Positions 22,073 to 33,885 of a stretch of 64,000 bases of DNA are shown in pieces. The stretch is from Adiantum capillus-veneris. Lineage: Eukaryota > Streptophyta > Polypodiopsida > Polypodiales > Pteridaceae. The stretch is from the NCBI GenBank assembly GCA_014529385.2, contig CM043945.1:145311741-145375740 (forward strand). Direction: 5' to 3'. The notes beneath the pieces were generated by a model, which saw nothing but the letters and a program-made list of their open reading frames with translations, searched no databases and was not told where the DNA came from. Every line of letters begins with the position of its first letter. Position 1 is the stretch's first letter. The translations under genes and the position numbers were made by a program.

Positions 22073-22779
22073 ATTCAAACCCGTTGGTTAGATTCTGCGT
22101 GTAAACTACTAAAACAGTGACCAACTTAGCCTACCATGTCCAATAAAGATTCTAATCAACTTGTAAATTTGAACTAATCGACTATCCCTTTGCAAATTTT
22201 GAACCTCTTTCCTTGAAAGTACAACTGTGAAGAGATCAATCAATGACCATCAACACGCATGGACTGATTTGGTATTAGCTAGGTCATACCTCTGGAAACA
22301 CCACTCTTATAGCATAATTTGTGCTATACATTATACAAAAGATCTTCGTAAGTTGGAATCGTATTCACAATTATAGCTTGAAATAATTGTATCTCTCCAT
22401 GAATAGAACAAAAATATTCTCAACACCCCAAACAAGGTAGTCATACAAAAGTTTCTAAGGTGTTCAAACAAGAGATCACATGCTTTGAGGCTCTCTTAGT
22501 CCATTCATGTCGTCCCATAAATTATTTGCTTGATAGCGAGGCCATGCCTACTTACTATCCATAGAAAACATCTTTTGTATTGCTAGCACCTTGTGCATAA
22601 AAATGGCCTTATGAAAGAAAGGTACCACCTTGTGTGCTCATGTGCGAAAGAAGAAACTACAAAATCTTGAAACCTTGAAGGTTGGGTCTAGTGTTCTTAA
22701 GAAAATAATCCAAGCACTGAGGTTAGAAGTTTAATCTTTCTTAACTATTTCATTTAGACTAGTTGGTTGCTTTCTTTGT
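22073..22779. other. Unassigned DNA
   Basis: No feature recognised. AT-rich, no long ORF. Confidence 0.4.
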
Positions 22780-23492
22780 AGATATGCAAGAGACATGCTG
22801 TCTATCCAAACAAAGAAACAATTTATCCCATAGCCAATGTAGGGAAGCAAATGAAGATAATCCATGACAAAAAGTTCAAGGTTTTGCAACGGGATGTGGT
22901 GGACTATTTTATTTTCAAGAATGAAGTGCCTTCCACAGAGATACAGGCAGACTTTACTCACTTGGTCTAAGCAAGAGAGGGTATTCAGCTATTCAACAGT
23001 CTATCTCCTCCATATTTGTGACGAAGGGAATAAATTCTAAGCTACTACCAATAGCAGCAGGTGTCTGAAAAGAGAGACTTGCTCAACCACGCAAAAAATG
23101 ACTTCCTTTGATGTCCCTTTCATATTTAAGGTACTTACAAAGGCCAAGGAATAGCTACTACTTATGTTGAGTACAAAAATATATTCGTGGACCTTCCTTT
23201 GTTGCAAAGTAGAATGTTAGAGTTCTACAATGTCACATTTGGAGAGGATTGCAGGCTACTATATTTTGTTTTGAAGATAGATGAGTGTTAGATTCTTACT
23301 AAAGAGAAGAAGCTAGAGCGAGTGACAATCACAATAACGAATAGAACACTTTCAAAATGTCCAAAACCAACAAATGGTGGCTCGGTGCTTTTGAGGTAAG
23401 TCTTTTCTTCCAACTCTTGTTCTAAAATAATACATTTCATTTCACATCACATTAGGATGAATCTTGCAGGTAAAGAAATAGGACCAAGACAT
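22780..23492 (+). pseudogene. 5' exons of a decayed multi-exon ORF (possible DNA transposase)
   Basis: Coding-like pieces: after a TTTGTAG acceptor near 22780 a reading runs KFKVLQRDVVDYFIFKNEV; near 23210-23350 there is LEFYNVTFGEDCRLLYFVL and KLERVTITITNRTL; near 23357-23395 MSKTNKWWLGAFE. A GTAAGT donor at 23396 and a TTGCAG acceptor ending at 23469 bound a 74-bp intron, after which the frame continues (VKK, one stop, DQDI). At 23492 the ORF is interrupted by the LTR element. Stops and one frameshift show decay. I cannot name the family. Confidence 0.45.
23396..23469 (+). other. Candidate intron 1 (74 bp)
   Basis: GTAAGT donor, pyrimidine-rich interior and TTGCAG acceptor. Removing it keeps the flanking readings in the same frame. 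Confidence 0.5.
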
Positions 23493-23744
23493 TGTTAGGT
23501 AAAGGCGGTGTGCCTCACTATGCTTTGCCCGTGCCCGTCGGAAAGTGTCCGACCGCCTATATTTATCTCCTTATTCTTTATACATACAAAGAATGAGGAG
23601 CTCTCACTCACACTCTCACATGGTACTCACATAGTGAGATTTGGGAGCTTCATCCACGTCTTGTGTCGTGCTCTCTCTCTCTCTCTCTCCCCCTCTCTCC
23701 CCTTCGCACTCTCTGTGCACGCGCACCGCATCCGCGCGCTCACA
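23493..23744 (+). repeat. 5' LTR (252 bp)
   Basis: TGTTAGGTAAAGG ... CGCTCACA. Matches 26251-26591 closely apart from the CT tract (23670-23699 here) and a few substitutions. A TATA-like TATACATA lies near 23580, in front of a block ACTCACACTCTCACATGG. Confidence 0.92.
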
Positions 23745-23746
23745 AT

Positions 23747-23758
23747 TGGTATCAGAGC
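23747..23758 (+). other. Primer binding site, tRNA-iMet type
   Basis: TGGTATCAGAGC two bases after the 5' LTR. Confidence 0.95.
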
Positions 23759-24909
23759 TTTGGCTTCGCGACAGATGGAGTGCTACAAAGAAATGAGTTT
23801 TCGGCTATGGTGAGCTCGCTTTCGGTGGAAGCTTGAGATCAGTGAGCAACCACCAGATCTGTGCTCATGGAAGCTTGAGGGACATTCTCAAACTTGAGGG
23901 AAGAGTGTATTGCAAGTGTGTATGGTTATTTGCAACCATACTTGCAGGAAGAATGCAGATTTTCATTTCCGCAGGTCATTTTTCGGGCTCCAAAACAGTG
24001 TTTTTCGCATAACTTTTGTATACGGAATGCGATTTATGCAAGGTCAGGGTGTAACCTAAGGTTTTGACATGCTCCGGATGCAATGGTAATGTCCATTTGA
24101 GCTGATTTTGACCTCTGAAATTTCTTCTGCAGCAACAAGTTTTTGCTGCGTTTTTGGTATATCTTGCACACTCGGACTCAAATCTATATAATTTAAGGGA
24201 CTACCCCAAGGTTTGTCGACGTTCCGGACGCAATGGTGATATTAGAATTTTAAAATTCTGATCTCTGAATTTTCTACAGCAACCTGCATTTTTTTGAGAC
24301 ACAAAAGATTTGACAGTTAAGGACTTGTATACTGCAAATCGTTTTGTAGATTGCGTCTGGGGATATGTACGTCACATTGTGGAGTCCATTGGGTGCTGAT
24401 TTAATTTGCAATTGTTGATCTGGGATGTAGTTCTTGGACTAAGGCATATCCGTATGCAGTTTCTCGACACATGATTTTGTGTTGATGTATACTCTATGTG
24501 GAAACATATGTGGAGACATCATGGCTAAGTATTTTGGATGCATGGTTGATGCTCGTAGTTGAGCACTTGTTTATGCGCATCCATTGAAGCTTTTTTATGC
24601 AAACAAGTTGACAGGTTTTGTCAATATTCCGCTGAGTGGTACTCCGACTAGAGCGTGCTTGCTCTTTGTATGACTTTGTGAGGTGATTCCGGATGACTAC
24701 ATTCTCGGATTTGGCCATTTGGGCATTTTGTGTTGTCTCCATTTGCGATTTACTGTTGAGTTTTTTCTCCAATTACAAGGGAGACTCTGCCAAAATTCTG
24801 TCAAATTTGTTTGCCTGTTGTAGAGGCTTGTGAGCTTAATAGTTTGCTCACTTTGTCTGCTTGAGATAGTGGTTTGCTCTCAGGTGGGAGAGTTTTGTGA
24901 TCTCGAGCA
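23759..24909 (+). other. Leader of the small LTR element, with an internal duplication
   Basis: No ORF. A ~75-bp block (GACATGCTCCGGATGCAATGG, later CTCTGAA and GCAGCAAC) near 24065-24135 reappears, diverged, at 24217-24287, a period of about 152 bp. The function is unknown; packaging or dimerisation signals usually lie in this part of LTR elements. Confidence 0.55.
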
Positions 24910-25583
24910 TTGTTTGGCATGGCCATGAGAGACGATTTTTGTTCACGGCGATTGACATGTTGGTATTGTGGCCACAAGGGGCATATTAGGTGTCGTTGCT
25001 TCAGGCGTATGAGGCAACGGAAGAGGCAGATGCATGGTGCTACTATGAGGATAGATGTAAGAGAGTATGCATGTGACGAGCATGTCACTTTTGAGTCTAG
25101 CTTGCCTTCAGACTACTTTGTATCTTGGGATAGCATATTGTCTACGCGTTTTCTACTAGACGAGCATGTAGTTTTTCACATGACGCCACGTCGTGATTTA
25201 TTTTGCTCTTTCTCTAGTGGAAGACTTGGTTGTGTGCAGTTTGCTGATGGTTTAGCATACGACATAGAGGGTGCTGGAGATGTATGTCCTTGCCTAGCGG
25301 TGCATTTCTTATGCTACGAGATGTACGTTATGTACCAGGACTCAGTCAGAGTCTCATTTCAGTGCGTCAGTTGCAGAGTAGTGGACATTGTGTACTGCTT
25401 GGAGAGCGGTCATTTCAGATGCATAAGGGATCACTGGTGATAGCCAGAGGTGCTAGGAGTGGTCTGGTATACCCTTTGCATATTTCTGACACACAAGGCG
25501 GTGTGGTCTCTATGTATTTGCAGCCATATTTGGAGCGAGAGACGAGGCGTGTCTCTTTTGCGGATGTGTTGCATGGAGAGTAG
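24910..25583 (+). pseudogene. Copia gag zinc knuckle and protease/GAG-pre-integrase remnant
   Basis: Residues 17-30 of the first frame hold a CCHC knuckle (CWYCGHKGHIRCRC). The copia protease region follows with HMTPRRDLFCSF, but the catalytic DSGA segment is not visible; LLDEHVVF stands in its place. The second frame (25284-25583) continues with RDVRYVPGLSQSLISVRQL, typical of the segment before the copia integrase. A frameshift near 25290 joins the two. Not functional as a protease. Confidence 0.75.
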
Positions 25584-25586
25584 GTT

Positions 25587-26165
25587 GTGCATTTGTCTTG
25601 TGGTGATGTTCACGCAGACAGTGGTATCTCTGGGGATGCACATCTTTGTCAGTCATCAGTTGAGGTGCCATCAGTTGAGCCAGAGACCGATGCATTGTTC
25701 TATGATGCATCTAATACGTTTGAGGGAGACAATGTTCTTCAGACAGTTGTGTGTGATTGCAATGGTGCTCATTTTTCGGTTTTGCAATCATTCTCAGCAG
25801 ATATGCCTTTGCCAGAGGATGCTGACATGGTGTTGCACAGTCAGGTGGTTCCTGATGAGGATGCATATGGCACTGAGGTTGCTGACAGGGATAGGTTGGC
25901 ACACATAGTGCATGTTTCGTCAGCTTTCGGGTCTCTCATGTCTGACCTTTTCGTTTCGAGACGTGATCTTGCTTAAACAGTTGGTGCATTTGCAATGGGA
26001 GTTGTCAGTCGTGCAATGACTGACATTGGCATTGTGCATTGTGGAGCCACGCAGGTTGTCACTCGATACCTGCATCATGAGTGTCATTGTAGCTCTAGCC
26101 CTAGTGGTATGCATGTTGCATCTACACTAGAGCATGTTTGGAGTGAGCCACTGGGCATAGGTTGA
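25587..26165 (+). pseudogene. Acidic linker and RT C-terminal tail remnant
   Basis: A 130-codon acidic reading ends with SSAFGSLMSDLFVSRRDLA. After a TAA at 25974-25976 the same frame goes on with VGAFAMGVVSRAM and a short C-terminal part to TGA at 26163. It corresponds to the segment after the YVDD core of copia RT. Integrase, RT core and RNase H are absent. The same arrangement is seen at 127-861. Confidence 0.65.
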
Positions 26166-26240
26166 GAGTCGTCTTCTCTCACCTCTTGTATATACTAGTT
26201 ATAGGCTAGTCTTCTCGCCACTTATCAACACACAGCCTTT

Positions 26241-26249
26241 AGTGGGAGA
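26241..26249 (+). other. Polypurine tract of the small LTR element
   Basis: AGTGGGAGA, one base before the 3' LTR start TGCTAGG at 26251. Confidence 0.9.
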
Positions 26250-26250
26250 A

Positions 26251-26591
<341 letters not shown>

Positions 26592-26596
26592 GACAT

Positions 26597-27700
26597 TTTA
26601 TTTTGTATCTTCAATCAAACCCCTATTCTTGGCATAATTGACCAACAAATGAAATGAGGAGAGGTGCTCGCTGTGGATGGGAGGGGAGACTTTCAAGTCC
26701 AATGGCATCTTACAGGTGACCTCAAAACACTGAAGTGTATGTATAATTGTGGAATGAGTGCCATGGAAAAATTTCCATGCTTGTTTTGTATAGAGTCTGC
26801 AAAGGTGATGGACCCAAAGTGGTGGAGAAAGGCTCCTACTCGTCATAGTGAAGACCCTAGCTTTTGACCAATTTTACCTATTCCACTTGTTAATGTCCAC
26901 CTTTGTACAATGCACGCTCTTTGCAGAATTGTGGAGAAGTTATTATATCTCTACATTAGGTTTTCTTGGGAAATCAATAAGTCAAGTAAGTGCGAGATGG
27001 CTCTAGAGGCCCTTGAACTAGTATTGGTAGATATGGGTCTCCATGGGGTCAATGTCAAAATCCAGCGGGACAAAAAAAGATCAAGCAATGAGAAGGACGT
27101 GCCTTCCAAATCATCCATAGGTGAAGTCAAGGCATGCGCATTTTTATCTAAACCACTAGGCATAAAAGATGTGAAGGTTACAAAGCGTGGAAGGATATAT
27201 CACTCCACCTACATTATCAAAGCTAAGTATCTGCAATGAAAAAAGTGCATATGGGCATGAAGGACCAGGAGCCAGCTACTCACAACACTAAGGTAAATGT
27301 CTGGCATTCCATAAATGGGCTCTTTTTGATGTGTGACAAAGATGGTTGGTCACAAGAGGATCCCAACAAGTTCTAGGAGAACCTTCAACTACTGAAGAAA
27401 TCATTCAAGAGAGCATGGATAGACACGCAAATTACTCATTACATGGTATTCTCAAAACCATTCTTGTGACTCTCTTGTGATTAGAAACAACTATGTCAAT
27501 GTTCTATTTGCTTAACAACTTTGCTTCATTTGCAGCACATCATTTTCAACCATTTACCATACTTTATTCAAAAGTACAAAAACCCAAGCATATGGAATAC
27601 CCAGGGGTTAGAAAAGTCTCATTACATGGTGAGGAATGCCTACTTCAGACACACTCTGCATGGTGGCTCTTGAAACAAGGAAAACATTTTTGAAAGAGCT
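26597..27700 (+). pseudogene. 3' exons of the decayed multi-exon ORF
   Basis: The reading resumes in the pre-insertion frame ([18 protein letters not shown], a stop, GEVLAVDGRGDFQVQWH). It continues through DLKTLKCMYNCGMSAMEKF, PCLFCIES, VNVHLCTMHALCRIVEKLL, and to KAKYLQ at 27239. A second segment (KVHMGMKDQEPATHN, WIDTQITHYM) leads to a GT...CAG intron (27446-27535), after which HIIFNHLPYFIQKY and QGLEKSHYMVRNAYFRHT follow. The C-x2-C, H-x-C-x2-H and QGLEK-YFR-T-H patterns recall uncharacterised transposase-like proteins, but I cannot name the superfamily. Stops at several points indicate a pseudogene. Confidence 0.5.
27446..27535 (+). other. Candidate intron 2 (90 bp)
   Basis: ATG/GTATTC donor and TTTGCAG/CAC acceptor. 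The flanking frames join as ITHYM-HIIFNH. Confidence 0.5.
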
Positions 27701-28721
27701 ATTCTAATGGTTCTATCGCAAAATCCTTCATCGCATGTAGCAAAAGCAAGTATTAGCGTCTTCAGCAAGAACACATGCAATCACACATTTACAAAATAAA
27801 ATAAAATTGAGAGGCTTTCAACAATTCCAATGCTTGTGAAGGCCAAAGAAAGTGGAGAGAGATAATGGAATCTGTGAACCATAGGTGGAGCAAGAGACTC
27901 TGAGTGTTTAACACAATATGTACCGGTCACAAGTTGTGTTTCAACTTGTTGAGATTTTGGATATATTTTTTAAAAAATAGATAGATGGTAATGTGTTTAC
28001 GACACAATATGTAAAAATCTAAAAATTAGGCAAATGGTATTGTGCTTAAGACAACATGAGCAAGTAACAAGTCGTGTTTCAACTTATTGAGAATTTAGAT
28101 TTATTTTCTGGCACATTGCCCGTGTATCTTATCACATGTGTTTGCCATACTCTAAGAGTTCATTTGGGTCTTGTTTTCCTAAGGATAGCAACATTGATGT
28201 GTATGTGTAGTAATATGCAACACGACCTCCTATATACTAAGGACTGTATCCAAAACACACTCTCTTCGAATGACTGTTTACGTGTTCTGTGGTAGCGTCA
28301 GTCCACCTAGGAAACAGGAGAGTGTCTTCAGGGAAAATGTTGCCGTAGTTTCCTCTTGCAACATTCCCTTCTGAAATACTAGGATTGGTGCCTCCTAGTG
28401 TTTGTCAAGATATAGTGAAAGAGCTACATACCTTCCACAGTCTTCTTGGCTCCGACAACGAAGAAAGTCATCCTTGCAGCAATCCAAGATTGCAGCCAGA
28501 AATAAGTGTCAGATTTCAGAGAGAGACATTAGGGGGTGGGGGATTACCATGAAACTCTCATCTTGCATCCAAAGTTCTTCCTTTCAATTGTCCACTAACC
28601 CGCTTCACCCCTATGCTATGTGCTTATACCAATCCTTTACTTCTTGATTGATGGTTGAGGGCTTCATGCTATTTCTAATTGCTTGAAAAATGGCCTCATC
28701 CCGGAGTGTCTCCTTATACTT
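27701..28721. other. Unassigned DNA with a diverged duplication
   Basis: A ~45-bp block (CAAGTTGTGTTTCAACTTG at 27930) repeats at 28068 with a period of 138 bp and several changes. Nothing else recognised. Confidence 0.45.
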
Positions 28722-29195
28722 TTATGCCTTTTTAAAAACAGATTTTGAGGCACTCAAGTGGGTTACTAGAGGTTTCCATTTCCTTGTCATCACTACTATC
28801 TTAAAAAACAAAGCCACTCCTCTCCTCGTGGAATTTTGAGATGGTGCCCAGTGCAAAGTCTTCCCTCGGACACAAATACTCTGAATGTCATGGAGGAAGA
28901 TATATGTCTTGTCACCAATTCTAAATTCTTGCATACCAAGAAGCATCAACTCAGCTTGTTTCTCATTGAATCCACACACATCCAATGGTAGCTTAATTTT
29001 TGATGTTTTCACAGAGAGCATTTTGCATTGTTCAACCTTCTTTGCTTTTGCCTCAAAGTTAATAGCCTCCTCTATCTCATCCACTTCATTATAGTCCTTC
29101 TCCTTGTCCTCATGTTCACCTGGTGGTAGATCTTGTTCCTCCATGATTTCCTTAGGGTTCTTCATAAGACAAGCAAATTTGAACCTTTTTAGCAA
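28722..29195 (-). CDS. Unrecognised 157-codon ORF
   Basis: I do not recognise this protein. Residues 20-50 are acidic (HEDKEKDYNEVDEIEEAI), followed by a mixed part with KLPLDVCGFNEKQAELMLL and EFRIGDKTYIFLHD. The C-terminal part is basic. No upstream or downstream partner is seen on this strand. Length and composition are less random than other small ORFs nearby, so it may be an exon of a host gene or of a transposon. Confidence 0.3.
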   Translation of the reverse strand: MLKRFKFACLMKNPKEIMEEQDLPPGEHEDKEKDYNEVDEIEEAINFEAKAKKVEQCKMLSVKTSKIKLPLDVCGFNEKQAELMLLGMQEFRIGDKTYIFLHDIQSICVRGKTLHWAPSQNSTRRGVALFFKIVVMTRKWKPLVTHLSASKSVFKKA

Positions 29196-29199
29196 CTAC

Positions 29200-30117
29200 A
29201 AGGAAGATCCAGTTGCGTGCTGATGCCCAAATAAACACTTTAGATCTATTTTGCATCTCTTGCTTCTTAGAGCTCTTATGCCTAGAAATCAGAACAAAGA
29301 CCATTTTGAAAAATGTAAAGCACATAATGGAAAATGATGAAAACCCAAAAGTATATGGATGTAACATTATAAATATATATTAGTAAATATATCCCCCTAT
29401 TTAAAACACACACACACACACTCTTATTTTGACAATTAATAATATGCACATATAAGGCTTCCCCTTGTATTGAGAGTGCCATGAAGTATATCAACCTAAC
29501 ATACATTCTCAATTGCACATCTGATGCTTTCCCCTTATAACATGAAACATATCTACATTCTCTCTACCTATGGCACATGCAGAAGCATCCTTGGATGATT
29601 GTGCATCCATGTGTGCCATTAGACCAATCCAGACGAGTATTTCAAGCCTAAGCAGAGCCTTTCAATGATACTAACATAATAGTCATACCTAAAAAATGAT
29701 CTATGCTAGCATGTAATTTTACATTTGACATTTGTAAATTTTTCCATGGCATGCATAGGTGCGTTCACAAAACACAAGTACATCTATGCATGCCATAAGG
29801 AAAAAAATAGCATAGGAATTCCTACGGTGCACGTAGAAGTATTGAGTCTCAAGCAAACACTTCTTGGCGCGCCATCAGGAGAAAAACTAACAAAATTTTT
29901 AAATTAGAAAATAAGAAATACCTTTTCCTCGGCTTGCCATCACCCTTTACTTCCGATGTTGGATTTGGTTGACTATCTAGTTGACTGCTTAGACAATCAC
30001 AAGAACAAGGTTTTTTCTCACTTAGAGATCTGGGGAACAACCTAGGCGATCACAAGAACAAGGAGAGTATAGCTTTTTGAGAGATCTAAGGATTGCCCAT
30101 ACAATCACAAGAACAAG

Positions 30118-30120
<3 letters not shown>
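29200..30120. other. Unassigned AT-rich DNA
   Basis: A short CA run near 29408-29421. No coding or element signal that I can support. Confidence 0.4.

Positions 30121-30121
<1 letters not shown>

Positions 30122-30187
<66 letters not shown>
30122..30187. repeat. (CT)n microsatellite, ~66 bp
   Basis: Uninterrupted CT repeats. Confidence 0.98.
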
Positions 30188-30189
<2 letters not shown>

Positions 30190-30249
30190 CATTGGGGTCC
30201 TACCCTCTACTTGATAGGAAGAGGGTGAAAACTTTCCTACCACTCTAGT

Positions 30250-30500
30250 CAAGCTCAATGACGCCATCTAGCCTGTCAAGTTTGATGCCTCAACCATTGA
30301 GTGTGTACACTGCAACCACCACACCAACCAAGGGAGCCTTATCTTCAAAACAAAAGAGGACTGCACGAAACTCCTAAAACAAACTCACCATCTAACGAGC
30401 ACGACCATATGGATTAGTGAATCTCTAATGCCCATGAAACTCAAGATGAAGAAATAAGAGTTGCAAAAGGTAAGAGAAGCACGACCTGCACGTAAATGGG
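30250..30500 (+). pseudogene. LINE ORF1-like fragment
   Basis: A reading containing IFKTKEDCTKLLKQTHHL, TTIWISESLMPMKLKMKK, a stop and ELQKVREARPARKWVVYRV. It resembles the C-terminal nucleic-acid-binding part of plant L1-like ORF1 proteins (compare 63980-63594). Weak, short and isolated. Confidence 0.3.
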
Positions 30501-30571
30501 TTGTCTATCGTGTGGTAGAGCCATCATTGATGAGTTTTGGGGACAAAAATGTCCATAGCATCCTCTTGGAT

Positions 30572-30590
30572 CCCCCCCCCCCCCCCCCCC
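30572..30590. repeat. C homopolymer (19 bp)
   Basis: A run of C bases; its length is prone to sequencing error. Confidence 0.9.
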
Positions 30591-30781
30591 TTTTTCCATA
30601 GCGACCTTTATCGCATAAGCAACATGTGTTGCAATTTTGTTGTAAACACCCCCAACCATTTTCCTTTCCCCTACATTTGCTTTGGCCGTTGTAAATTTGA
30701 CACCCTCTTTGTTAGAGGAGTGCTTTTGTAGCCCCATTTTTTGGTCCCATGGGTCATATTTGACCTTCAAGGATGATAATG

Positions 30782-30783
<2 letters not shown>

Positions 30784-30852
<69 letters not shown>
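30784..30852. repeat. (TC)n microsatellite, ~68 bp
   Basis: Inner side of the left arm of the inverted-repeat element. Confidence 0.97.
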
Positions 30853-30856
<4 letters not shown>

Positions 30857-31016
30857 ACAACCACAATAAATGATTGGACCATTGGTGCCATGCACGGTAG
30901 AATGCCAAATTAATGATTCACCCATTTCAACTTTTTAATAATATGATATGGTCATTGAATGCATCATACAATTTCAATTACTTTTTGGTCATTTGGGTTC
31001 ATGTATCGCATATGCT

Positions 31017-31019
<3 letters not shown>

Positions 31020-31102
<83 letters not shown>
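31020..31102. repeat. (GA)n microsatellite, ~82 bp
   Basis: Uninterrupted GA repeats within the inverted-repeat element. Confidence 0.97.
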
Positions 31103-31104
<2 letters not shown>

Positions 31105-31520
31105 AATCAGATAGAGCCTTTCAATCTACTAGAGTAGCAAGGGGGAGAGTTGAGTGCTTCATCACAGCACTACAGTTAGTGTTTTCATTTCAAAACCCAC
31201 ACACAGAGAGACAAAGGAAGAAAGATAAGGGGAAAAGGAGAGACTGCCACCACATCGCCCAAGCATCAAAGCTACCGCACATAGAAAACCTTGCATTTGT
31301 CTTTGTTTTCAATGAGGGCAAGGCGGTAGGTACTGTTTTGTCTAAAAGCAATATAATATTTCAGATTGACTTTGTTGGAGTAGTTTTCTTCTTTGAACAC
31401 ACGCACATATCATTTTATTGAACGTACATATTGTTTCATCTTCTAACAATGCGCGGGTGATACATATTTCATTGTGAAAGTGCCCTCACATGGTGTTGTG
31501 CAATAATATGTATATATTTC

Positions 31521-31523
<3 letters not shown>

Positions 31524-31580
<57 letters not shown>
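31524..31580. repeat. (GA)n microsatellite, ~56 bp
   Basis: GA repeats with one C interruption near the end, on the inner side of the right arm. Confidence 0.95.
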
Positions 31581-31581
<1 letters not shown>

Positions 31582-32195
31582 TAAATAGATAGATAGTTAT
31601 GTTATCATCCTTGGAGGTCAAATATGACTGTATGGGACCAAATGAACATGTCACGTGGTGTGAGTGGAGGTCATAAGTGACTCTTGATGCTCAAAAATGG
31701 CTAAAATGAGCGTCACAATAGACTGTCCACATCGTGGATGGGAGAGGAAGGTATGTAGGGAGAGCTCATGGATGAATATATGGAGAAAAGAGGACCTAAT
31801 GTGGTCAAAAGTTGAGCACTCAAGTAGTGTGTGGTACTCACACTCTCACACTTGACGAGGGCATAAGGTGCAAAGTCGATGAGACTCCTTGCCACTGCCC
31901 CAACATCTTGTCTCGCAACATAGAGAATGGGAGCTAAGACTAATGGAGGCAGTGGTTCAGATCGCACTCAACAGGATAGGCTCAAGGAGGTAGGGATCGG
32001 TTACCTCGTTTAGAAAATAAGAAAGATTTGTAGTTTGGGGCAATGTGTGTGGTGTAATGGCTAAAGTGAGAACCTTCGGATTTCTCCCAAGCCGTGATAC
32101 ATTGGCGTTGTAAGAAGGCCTCATTAACGTGGGAGTCGATCGATGCATCCTTGACCAAGTGACATGCATCCCATCTTCCAAACCATTTCTTGATG

Positions 32196-33879
32196 TCAAG
32201 CATCCATCCCGAACTTAGGATTTTGCTCTTGCATTTCTTTTGGACCTTTGACTTGCTTCATATGTGATTCTAGGAAGTCGATACAAAGGGCTACATTGTG
32301 TCTTAAGCATGTACTCCACAACCCTTTGCATGCCCAAGACCTCAATGGGAAGCGATTTGGACTCAAGAAGTAGGAGCATCTAGGGTGTGTGTGTCTTGAC
32401 TTGGAGAAAGTTGGTGAGAAAACGCTTTTGGACATTCTCAAACTCTTTCCAAGTAGACTTCCCGATGCTACCACCCCACGTCTCCACTCCATAAACAAGC
32501 ACCAGTGTCACCAATGTGTCAAAGAGGTACTTTTTGAGAGCCCAACACTTGATCTCTCCAGCATTGCACATGTTCTCAAATGCATAATAAGCCATCTTTC
32601 CAGCTTCCAAGCGACGCATTGTGCAATCCTTCCATTTATGATTGGATGGAACCTCAAGACCAAGGTACTTGAAGCTATCTACCACTTCAAGTTGCTCATT
32701 GTTGTACAATGCATGGATTTTTGTCATTGAGGGTCTTTACAAGCATAACCTTGGTTTTGGATCCATTCATGGTCAACCCGCTATGTAGGCAAAAGCGTTC
32801 CAAGACACTCATAAGCTTTTGTGCATCTTCTAAGGTATGTGCCAAGAGCATTACGTCATCGGCATAAAGAAAAAGCATGATCACCGTATTTCTGATCTTA
32901 GCCTCTTCTATGCCTTCTTGTTGCATAAAATCAAGAACCATGCATTCCAATTCATCAATGAGTAGCCCAAAGAGGGTTGGGGAAAGTGGGCATCCTTGTT
33001 TGACACCAATGGTGCTTGCAAATTTTTTTTGAAATTCCATCTCCCATACGTAATCGACATATCACTTTTTGGTAGATGCAAAAGACTGCATGCATAATTC
33101 CCTTGGTACTTAAAGGCTTTGCATACATGACCAAAGATTTCCTCAAAGTATCATGTCAAAAGCTTTCTTGAAATCGACAAAGCAACAATACAACTTTTTT
33201 CCTTTCAATCGAGATGCTTCCATAAGAAGTCAAAGAGTGACAAGGTGAGTGGTATGAAGCTTTTGAAAACTTGCTTGGCCAAGCGCATGTTTGTCATTCT
33301 TTTTAGCCCATTTACTTATCTTCATCTCCATGATACATCCAAATCACTTTGCCATCCAAATAACTTTGCCATCAAAGAACCAACCATTATAGTGCGATAG
33401 TTGTTCACATTGTTTACATCTCCTCCTTTGTGCAAAGGATTGATCCAATTTGCACTCCAATCATGAGGCTTGCCATGCTGAAGTGCAAGGTTAAACATAT
33501 CGCATATCCAATATCTTGTTTTCTTGATTGTCCATTTAATCATTTTAGCCTTGACACCTTAAAGGTCCCCTGCCTTACGAGTAGCAAGTTTCTCAAGCGC
33601 GCGGTATACATCTTCAATGGTAAAGAAGGGAGGCATAAACGGAAGAGAGATACAACACTCCATCTTATCAACATTGGGTTGCTCATAGAGGTTCTTGCAA
33701 TGTGTATACAAATCCTCAAGAGTCAAGTCACCAACGCTCTCAACACACTTGCCTTTCAGATTTTGCCAAAACTTGCCACATGCATGTGCCTTCTCTTGCG
33801 CTAAAAGAAGTTGTTTTTTGACTTCCCACCTTCTCCTCTTTTTTTGAACAAGTGCTTTGTATGTGTGTGAGCATTCCAA
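32196..33879 (-). pseudogene. LINE reverse transcriptase
   Basis: RT blocks in order over several frames: RRWEVKKQLLLAQEKAH, FTIEDVYRALEKLATRKAGD, WSANWINPLHKGGDVNN with NYRTIMVGS, GVKQGCPLSPTLFGLLIDEL, the catalytic LFLYADDVMLLAHT (about 32850-32890), then LTMNGSKTKVMLV, FKYLGLEV and VETWGG. YADD is intact but the domain is broken by indels near 33550, 33330, 33040 and 32710. The pattern is typical for non-LTR RT of the L1 group in plants. Confidence 0.88.
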
Positions 33880-33885
33880 GTGAAC

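Larger units (their letters stand above)
30740..31642. mobile_element. ~0.9-kb inverted-repeat element with microsatellite arms
   Basis: The left arm (30740-30782: TTTGGTCCCAT, then GTCATATTTGACCTTC and AAGGATGATAA) is followed by a TC tract (30784-30852). The right arm (31597-31642) is the reverse complement with a few changes and is preceded by a GA tract (31524-31580). The arms and complementary tracts could fold into a long hairpin. The inside carries another GA tract (31020-31102) and no convincing ORF. It looks like a foldback or MITE-like unit; a TSD was not resolved. Confidence 0.55.

Noticed and set aside
23508-23813. ORF over the 5' LTR of the small element
   Set aside because: It runs across LTR, CT tract and PBS; no protein-like features.
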